56,694 bases of DNA, taken from assembly GCA_020850945.1 (NCBI GenBank), contig JADZDR010000010.1, forward strand, positions 1 through 56,694, given 5' to 3'. Below are positions 51,338 through 56,694 of the stretch, piece after piece; within the stretch, counting starts at the first letter, position 1, and each line of letters starts with the position of its first letter. The position numbers were made by a program, and so were the translations under genes. Under the pieces are notes generated by a model. That model was not told where the DNA came from and did not search any database. It worked only from the letters and a program-made list of their open reading frames with translations. The DNA is from Acidimicrobiia bacterium (GTDB lineage: Bacteria; Actinomycetota; Acidimicrobiia; UBA2766).

Positions 51338-52371
51338 TAGCACTGCTCGCGGCTGCCGGAATGGGCACGATCCTCGCCCTGATCGGCACGCCTTTCTTCA
51401 TTCGCTGGTTGCGCCTCCGGGACATCGGTCAGGAGATCCGGGAGGACGGCCCCCGAACCCATCGTGTGAAACACGGGACGCCGACGATGGGTGGCATCGT
51501 GATCCTCGGGGCTGCGCTCTGCGGTTACCTCTTCAGTCATCTGCCGTTGTTCAGCGCGGGCCGCGCGATCACGGTCAACGGGATCCTGGTTCTCTTCGCG
51601 GGTGTGTGCATGGGGCTGCTCGGCTTCCTCGATGACTACCTCAAGTACCGGAACCAGCGGTCCCTCGGACTGAACAAGAAGAGCAAGACGATCGGCCAGA
51701 TAGTCATAGCCCTCGTCTTCGCGATCCTCGTGCAGCGTTACACGGGTGGTTCGACCCAGATCAGCTTCGTACGCCCGATCGGTCCTGCACTCCCCGTCTG
51801 GCTCTTCGCCATCTGGGTGTTGTTGCTGTTCGTCGCCACCTCGAACGCCGTGAACCTCACGGACGGGCTCGACGGTCTTGCCGCGGGCTCGTCGAACCTC
51901 GTCTTCGGAGCGTTCGTCCTCATCGCTTTCTGGCAGTTCAGGCACCCTGCCTACTACGGCCTCGCCCAGAGCCTCGACCTGGCCGTGGTCGCAGCCGCCT
52001 TTGCCGGTGCCTGCGCGGGATTCCTCTGGTGGAACGCGAATCCGGCGCGCATCTTCATGGGGGACACTGGTGCCCTCGGATTGGGAGGAGCCATCGCCGC
52101 GCTCGCGTTCCTCACCAACACCCAACTCCTCCTCCTCGTGTTGGGGGGGATATTCGTGCTCGAGACGCTGTCGGTGATCGCACAGGTCTTCGCCTTCCGG
52201 GTCTTCGGGAGGCGTGTTCTCCGGATGGCACCGATCCACCACCACTTCGAGATCGTCGGCTGGCCGGAGACGACTGTCATCGTCCGTTTCTGGATCATCG
52301 CCGGGTTCTGCGTGACCTTCGGGGTCGGCCTCTTCTATGCCGACTGGCTCTCGTCCGGAGCGGCTCTGTGA
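51334..52371 (+). CDS. mraY: phospho-N-acetylmuramoyl-pentapeptide-transferase
   Basis: A 345-residue membrane enzyme with ten predicted helices that attaches UDP-MurNAc-pentapeptide to undecaprenyl phosphate, giving lipid I. KHGTPTMGGIVI is the first conserved loop, LGFLDDYLKYRNQRSLGL is the D-D-x-x-K site, NLTDGLDGLAAG and GDTGALGLGG are further active-site loops, and RMAPIHHHFE is the H-H-H motif. GTG overlaps the murE stop and its own stop overlaps murD. Confidence 0.96.
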   Translation: MIALLAAAGMGTILALIGTPFFIRWLRLRDIGQEIREDGPRTHRVKHGTPTMGGIVILGAALCGYLFSHLPLFSAGRAITVNGILVLFAGVCMGLLGFLDDYLKYRNQRSLGLNKKSKTIGQIVIALVFAILVQRYTGGSTQISFVRPIGPALPVWLFAIWVLLLFVATSNAVNLTDGLDGLAAGSSNLVFGAFVLIAFWQFRHPAYYGLAQSLDLAVVAAAFAGACAGFLWWNANPARIFMGDTGALGLGGAIAALAFLTNTQLLLLVLGGIFVLETLSVIAQVFAFRVFGRRVLRMAPIHHHFEIVGWPETTVIVRFWIIAGFCVTFGVGLFYADWLSSGAAL

Positions 52372-53756
52372 GCGGCCGCGTGCTCGTGCTCGGGCTCGGG
52401 TCCTCCGGGAGCGCTGCTGCCGGCCATCTGCACAGGGCCGGGTCCGAAGTGGTTGTTGTCGACGATGCCGCCGACGATGCGGTGATGAGGCGAGCGGAGA
52501 CGCTCATCGGTGGGGGACTCGAGGTGCTCACGGGCGTTCACCTCGCCGGTGGAGGGACTCCGGACGCCGTTGCACGCCTCCTCGAAGACGTCGAGCTCGT
52601 TGTGGCCTCGCCGGGGATCGCGCCCGCGCACCCGCTCATCGTCGGCGCGCGGGAGCGGCACATCACGATCTGGAGTGAAATCGAGCTCGCGTACCGGTCG
52701 TGTCGGGCGCCGATCGTGGCAGTCACGGGAACGAACGGAAAGACGACCGTGGCGAGCCTCATCGGCGAGACCCTTGCGGCAGCGGGTACTCCCAGCGTCG
52801 TGTGCGGAAACATCGGCACCCCCATGATCTCCGTCGTCGACTCGATCCCGACGGACGGTGTCGCGGTCGTCGAGGTGTCCTCGTTCCAGCTCACTCTGAC
52901 GGAGGCCTTCCACGCGAGGGTCGGGGTGTTCCTGAACCTCGCCCCCGACCATCTCGACTGGCACGCATCGGTGGGTGAATACGCCCAAGCCAAGTCGCGG
53001 ATCTGGCGTAACCAGACCGAGGACGATCTCTCCCTCGCCGGTGCGGACGACGAGATGACGGCATCGGCGCTGAGACAGGCCACGGGTCGGCACGCCCTCT
53101 TCTCGGCCCGGCACCTCCCCGAGACGGGAGCCGGTGTCCGTGACAGCACCCTCGTCGTGCGGGGGGTGGGTCCCTACGAAGCGGAAACCGAGATCGTGAG
53201 GCTTGCCGACCTACCGGGGTCCGGCGCGATCGACCTTGCGAACGCTGCGGCCGTTGCTGCCGCCGTCTGCGACCTGGGTGTCGTGCCCGGTGTCGTCGCG
53301 GATGCTCTTTGCGCCGCGCGCCGCCCTCCCCACCGCAGACAGATCGTGGGCAGGCGACGCGCCGTGACCTATGTCGATGATTCGAAGGCGACGAACCCGC
53401 ATGCCGCGATTGCGGCGATCGATTCGTATCCGACGGTCGTCCTCATCGCCGGGGGAAGGAACAAGGGCCTCGATCTCGGTGCGTTCGCCGCTACCGCCGA
53501 CCGTGTTCGTGGACTCGTCGCGATCGGGGAGTGCGCCCCTGAGGTCGTCGCAGCCTTCGAGAGCACAGGTGTCCCCGCGGTCACGGCTGCAGACATGGAG
53601 AGCGCAGTCCGACAGGCCGCGGGTATGGCGCGTGCCGGTGACACCGTCCTTCTGTCACCCGGCTGCGCGAGTTTCGACTGGTACCGCGACTACGCCGAGC
53701 GGGGGCGGGCATTCACGCGCGCATGCAAACGGCTCGGGGTCCGGGAGGACGGATGA
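52368..53756 (+). CDS. murD: UDP-N-acetylmuramoylalanine-D-glutamate ligase MurD
   Basis: A 462-residue Mur ligase adding D-Glu to UDP-MurNAc-L-Ala. Conserved: TGTNGKTTVAS (ATP), VVEVSSFQLTLT (Glu), NLAPDHLDWH (His), YAQAKSRIW (carbamoyl-Lys), RRPPHRRQ (Arg), VDDSKATN (Asp) and SPGCASFDWY (C-terminal). The G-x-H-N-x-x-N motif of Mur ligases reads G-A-I-D-L-A-N, so His-Asn are replaced by Ile-Asp. GTG overlaps the mraY stop; stop overlaps ftsW. Despite that change the order of genes leaves no doubt of identity. Confidence 0.94.
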   Translation: MSGRVLVLGLGSSGSAAAGHLHRAGSEVVVVDDAADDAVMRRAETLIGGGLEVLTGVHLAGGGTPDAVARLLEDVELVVASPGIAPAHPLIVGARERHITIWSEIELAYRSCRAPIVAVTGTNGKTTVASLIGETLAAAGTPSVVCGNIGTPMISVVDSIPTDGVAVVEVSSFQLTLTEAFHARVGVFLNLAPDHLDWHASVGEYAQAKSRIWRNQTEDDLSLAGADDEMTASALRQATGRHALFSARHLPETGAGVRDSTLVVRGVGPYEAETEIVRLADLPGSGAIDLANAAAVAAAVCDLGVVPGVVADALCAARRPPHRRQIVGRRRAVTYVDDSKATNPHAAIAAIDSYPTVVLIAGGRNKGLDLGAFAATADRVRGLVAIGECAPEVVAAFESTGVPAVTAADMESAVRQAAGMARAGDTVLLSPGCASFDWYRDYAERGRAFTRACKRLGVREDG

Positions 53757-54982
53757 GGAGCGCACGTACGGCATCCAGAGTGGGCATGCATCGCGTGGGG
53801 CGGATCCTGGGATATCTCCCCGACATGTCGACACCATTCCTGCTCGGTACCTTCACGCTCTTCCTCGTCGTCTACGGCCTCGTGATGACGCTGTCCGCAT
53901 CGACGGTCTACTCACTCCAGACGACGGGGTCGGCATACACCGTGTTCGTGCGTCAGTTCGTGTGGGTCCTGATCGGCAGCGGGCTCTTGGCCGCGATGTC
54001 CTCGATCGACCCTCGCATCTGGAGGAAGCTCGCGATCCCCGTCCTCGCAGTCTCCGTTGCCCTCCTGGTGCTGGTGCTCATCCCGGGACTGGGGATCGAG
54101 GTCTACGGCTCGTCACGGTGGCTCGGTGCCGGCATCTTCCGCATGCAGCCCTCGGAACTGGCCAAGCTGGGCGTCGTCCTCACCGTGGCGCTCTTCCTGG
54201 AGCGGAAGTACCGCCTCCTCGACGATCCCGTACACCTCATGATCCCTGTACTTGCCCCGATCGGGGTGGTCGTCGCGGTGCTCCTCCTGCTCGAACCCGA
54301 CTACGGGACGACGATCATCGTCGGTGGGATCATCTTCACGATGATGTTCCTCGGCGGGGCCCGTGCCGCCCACCTTGCCTGGACGGGGGCAGGTCTCGTC
54401 TCGGTCGGGGCCGTTCTCATGGTCGTGGCCAGCTACAGGCTGGATCGGCTCCTCGTCTTCCTCGATCCCTGGTCGGATCCACAGGGCAAGGGGTATCAGG
54501 TCGTGCAGTCCCTGATCGCGATCGGCTCGGGCGGACCCGACGGCCTCGGTCTCGGCGCGTCGCGACAGAAGTGGATGTTCCTCCCCAACGCCCATACGGA
54601 TTTCGTCTACTCGATCGTGGCCGAGGAGCTGGGCCTGGTCGGCAGCTTCGCCGTGCTCGTGTTGATGTTCGGTCTCGTGTTCGCCTGTGTCCGCGCGGCG
54701 CGGCGGGCGCCGGACAGGTTCGGCTCCCTGGTCGCCGGGGGTGTGGGCACGTGGATCGGGCTGCAGGCGCTCCTCAACCTCGCCGGGGTCACCTCACTCG
54801 CCCCAGTCGATGGCGTGCCTCTGCCTCTGATGTCCGTCGGTGGTTCGAACGCGTGCGTTCTGATGATCGCCATCGGTCTCGTCATGGCGATTGCCCGTGA
54901 GGGTGACCGCGCTCTCGCCCGCGATGTCCGCGCGGCCCGCAAGCGCGGAGATTCGACGACGGACCTCGGGAGTGGGGGGTGA
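53753..54982 (+). CDS. ftsW: septal peptidoglycan glycosyltransferase FtsW
   Basis: A 409-residue SEDS polymerase with about ten membrane helices that polymerises lipid II with FtsI. ATG 53753 overlaps the murD stop; an upstream ATG at 53723 is in frame but inside murD. Motifs: YGSSRWLGAGIFRMQPSELAK, LLEPDYGTT (catalytic Asp region), GSGGPDGLGLGASRQKW, LPNAHTDFVYSIVAEELGLV and PVDGVPLPLMSVGGS. The C-terminal tail is charged. The stop overlaps murG by 4 bp. Confidence 0.95.
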   Translation: MRSARTASRVGMHRVGRILGYLPDMSTPFLLGTFTLFLVVYGLVMTLSASTVYSLQTTGSAYTVFVRQFVWVLIGSGLLAAMSSIDPRIWRKLAIPVLAVSVALLVLVLIPGLGIEVYGSSRWLGAGIFRMQPSELAKLGVVLTVALFLERKYRLLDDPVHLMIPVLAPIGVVVAVLLLLEPDYGTTIIVGGIIFTMMFLGGARAAHLAWTGAGLVSVGAVLMVVASYRLDRLLVFLDPWSDPQGKGYQVVQSLIAIGSGGPDGLGLGASRQKWMFLPNAHTDFVYSIVAEELGLVGSFAVLVLMFGLVFACVRAARRAPDRFGSLVAGGVGTWIGLQALLNLAGVTSLAPVDGVPLPLMSVGGSNACVLMIAIGLVMAIAREGDRALARDVRAARKRGDSTTDLGSGG

Positions 54983-56157
54983 GCGAGCCGCGCTGGGACG
55001 TGGTCGTCACGTGCGGAGGCACGGGAGGCCACGTACTTCCGGCACTCGCGCTCGTCGATGCCCTCGTCGCAGCAGGGCTGGACCGGGAGCGCATCGGTTT
55101 CGTGGGTGGGCGCACCGGCATCGAGACCCGGCTCGTTCCCCCGTCCGGTACCCCCTTCGTCGGCTTGGCCGTGCGTGGCCTCCCGCGGGCTCGCGGTGTC
55201 CGCGGCAGCGCAGGCAAGGCGAGATCGCTCGGCGCCATGTCGGCAGCGGTGTTGCGAGCGCGGACGCTCCTGTCACGACATGCGGCACAAGTCGTCGTGG
55301 GAATGGGTGGTTACGCGAGCCTTCCCTGCGTCCTGGCCGCCGGGCGAAGGCGGCCCGTGATCCTCTACGAGTCCAACGCCGTCCCCGGACTCGCGGTCCG
55401 CGTGGCGGCTCGCCGTGCCGCGACCGTCGCGTGTGCGTTTGGCAGCACGGCAGAGAGGTTCCCGAACGGGATGCATGCGGGTTTCGTCGTGCGCCCCGAC
55501 CTCACCGCGCTCGACGTCGAGACGAGGCGGGTGGAGCGGAGTCGGGCATGCCTGGCCTACGGCATCGAGGCAGATCGCACTGTCGTGGCCGTGATGGGTG
55601 GGAGCCAGGGGGCAGCGAGACTGAACGAAGCGGTGCTCGGCCTGCGCGAGCGCTGGTGGGATCACCCCGATGTGGCTCTCGTCCACCTCACGGGCCGGGA
55701 CTTGTACGAGGACGTGGCCGCGGCCACGGCGCAGGAGCCTGCGGCCCTGCAGTACATCCCGATCGCCTTCGAGGATGACATGGCCCGCCTGTACTCGGCG
55801 TGTGATCTGCTCGTGTGTCGTTCCGGGGCATCGACGTGTGCCGAGATCGCGGCCACGGGCACGCCGGCGATCTGTGTGCCCTATCCGTACGCGACGGACG
55901 ATCATCAGAGACGCAACGCCGAGGAGCTCGCGGCGGCAGGAGCATCGCGCGTCCTGCTCGACAGCGAGCTCGACGCCGTGTCCCTCGAGGAGGTGGTCGA
56001 GTCCGTGCTCGAGGACCGGGGCGCTCTTGCGGCCATGGCGACCGCGGCAGCCACGATGGGTGAGGTGGATGGAGCGGAGGTCCTCGCCGGGACGGTTGTC
56101 GAACTGCTGGAATCCGCCCGGACCACGGACCGGCCGCAGGAGGGCGCGGCGCAATGA
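54979..56157 (+). CDS. murG: UDP-GlcNAc--lipid I GlcNAc transferase MurG
   Basis: A 392-residue GT28 transferase that makes lipid II on the inner membrane face. Glycine-rich loops TCGGTGGHVLPALAL (N-terminal) and VVVGMGGYASLP, YESNAVPGLAVRV, then VMGGSQGAARLNEAV and CRSGASTCAEIAATGTPAI with PYATDDHQRRNAEEL. GTG 54979 overlaps the ftsW stop. It is followed 25 bp later by murC. Confidence 0.96.
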   Translation: MSEPRWDVVVTCGGTGGHVLPALALVDALVAAGLDRERIGFVGGRTGIETRLVPPSGTPFVGLAVRGLPRARGVRGSAGKARSLGAMSAAVLRARTLLSRHAAQVVVGMGGYASLPCVLAAGRRRPVILYESNAVPGLAVRVAARRAATVACAFGSTAERFPNGMHAGFVVRPDLTALDVETRRVERSRACLAYGIEADRTVVAVMGGSQGAARLNEAVLGLRERWWDHPDVALVHLTGRDLYEDVAAATAQEPAALQYIPIAFEDDMARLYSACDLLVCRSGASTCAEIAATGTPAICVPYPYATDDHQRRNAEELAAAGASRVLLDSELDAVSLEEVVESVLEDRGALAAMATAAATMGEVDGAEVLAGTVVELLESARTTDRPQEGAAQ

Positions 56158-56182
56158 CGGACGAGACAGGACGGCGACGCCC

Positions 56183-56694
56183 ATGACCATTCGCGACGAC
56201 GTGCCCTCCGGTGTCGCAGGCGAACGCATCGATCTCGACGTTCCGCAGCGCATTCACATCGTCGGTATCGGTGGCGCCGGGATGAGTGCGATTGCCACAC
56301 TGCTCGTCTCACTGGGCCACGACGTGTCGGGGAGTGACATCAAGGCGAGCCGCTTCACGGAGCGCCTCGAGGGACTGGGGGTCCGAGTCTCCATCGGCCA
56401 CAGGCCGGATCATGTGGCGGGAGTGGACCTCGTGGCGATATCGATGGCGGTGCGTGAGTCGAATCCGGAGGTGCGGTCGGCGCGCGAGCGGGGGATCAGA
56501 GTCGTACCCCGTGTCGAGATACTCGCCGCCCTCACGCGCCGCTGGCGCACCGTTGCCGTGGCGGGTACGCACGGCAAGACGACCGCGTCGTCCATGCTTG
56601 CCATGGCGCTCGTCGGATCGGGGATGAACCCGAGCTGGCTGATCGGGGGTGAGCTGAACGAGCCGGGTGCCAACGCCCTGCGCGGTACCGGTGA
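56183..56694 (+). CDS. murC: UDP-N-acetylmuramate--L-alanine ligase MurC (5' part, cut by the window end)
   Basis: The first 170 codons of MurC, which adds L-Ala to UDP-MurNAc. HIVGIGGAGMSAIATLL is the N-terminal UDP-site loop and AVAGTHGKTTASSML the ATP loop, both diagnostic of MurC rather than other Mur ligases. ATG 56183 has weak signals (GACAGGACGG upstream). The 25-bp space after murG breaks the run of 4-bp overlaps. The C-terminal half lies outside the window. Confidence 0.93.
   Translation, partial: MTIRDDVPSGVAGERIDLDVPQRIHIVGIGGAGMSAIATLLVSLGHDVSGSDIKASRFTERLEGLGVRVSIGHRPDHVAGVDLVAISMAVRESNPEVRSARERGIRVVPRVEILAALTRRWRTVAVAGTHGKTTASSMLAMALVGSGMNPSWLIGGELNEPGANALRGTG

Overview
The window is GC-rich bacterial chromosome with tightly packed genes, many GTG or TTG starts, and many 4-bp ATGA/GTGA gene overlaps. 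Several features point to the Actinomycetota: actinobacterial-type LexA boxes (TCGAAC-N4-GTTCGA), a PimB-like mannosyltransferase, a SepH-like protein, an ArsA/HSP20-fold ATPase, DUF3040, DUF4328 and DUF6777-type proteins, and a meso-diaminopimelate MurE. A deep-branching class such as Acidimicrobiia is plausible, but that is inference. I saw no rRNA, tRNA, CRISPR array, insertion sequence or prophage.

Layout. 1-5.6 kb: an N-acetylglutamate-synthase-like protein, a VapBC toxin-antitoxin pair, two tandem COG2159 amidohydrolase paralogues on the minus strand, and small membrane or zinc-ribbon proteins. 5.6-13 kb: SepH-like protein, PimB-like glycosyltransferase, long-chain acyl-CoA ligase, SRPBCC-like protein, membrane proteins, ArsA-type ATPase and its small partner. 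13-18.3 kb: divergent hsp20 and lon, a ROK kinase, and an aminotransferase. 18.3-24.1 kb: TetR regulator, an alpha/beta hydrolase without its nucleophile, an acyltransferase, then glycerol kinase divergent from a probable PPi-dependent phosphofructokinase, separated from the acyltransferase by a 48-bp perfect palindrome.

24.1-33.9 kb is the most unusual part. It is an SOS-mutagenesis region with three near-perfect LexA boxes. They precede a DUF6504-like protein, the N-terminal part of a DnaE2-type error-prone polymerase, and the separately encoded C-terminal part, which is followed by dinB. The polymerase is cut between its palm/fingers part and its HhH/OB part. A DtxR-family gene and a Thr-rich DUF6777-like gene lie in the gap. 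Each half has its own LexA box, so this may be a working two-subunit polymerase rather than a wreck. Acetyl-CoA synthetase and an L,D-transpeptidase lipoprotein lie between the first two boxes.

34-45.4 kb: a MoxR / DUF58 / transglutaminase operon on the minus strand, a second ROK kinase, an HNH endonuclease, a CHASE-type hybrid histidine kinase, a HAD phosphatase and a membrane protein.

45.4-56.7 kb: the division and cell-wall (dcw) cluster mraZ-rsmH-ftsL-ftsI-murE-mraY-murD-ftsW-murG-murC (murC cut by the window end). It starts with a three-repeat MraZ operator over a recognisable promoter. From mraY to murG the genes overlap by 4 bp. murF, usually between murE and mraY, is absent here, so the D-Ala-D-Ala-adding enzyme must be encoded elsewhere.
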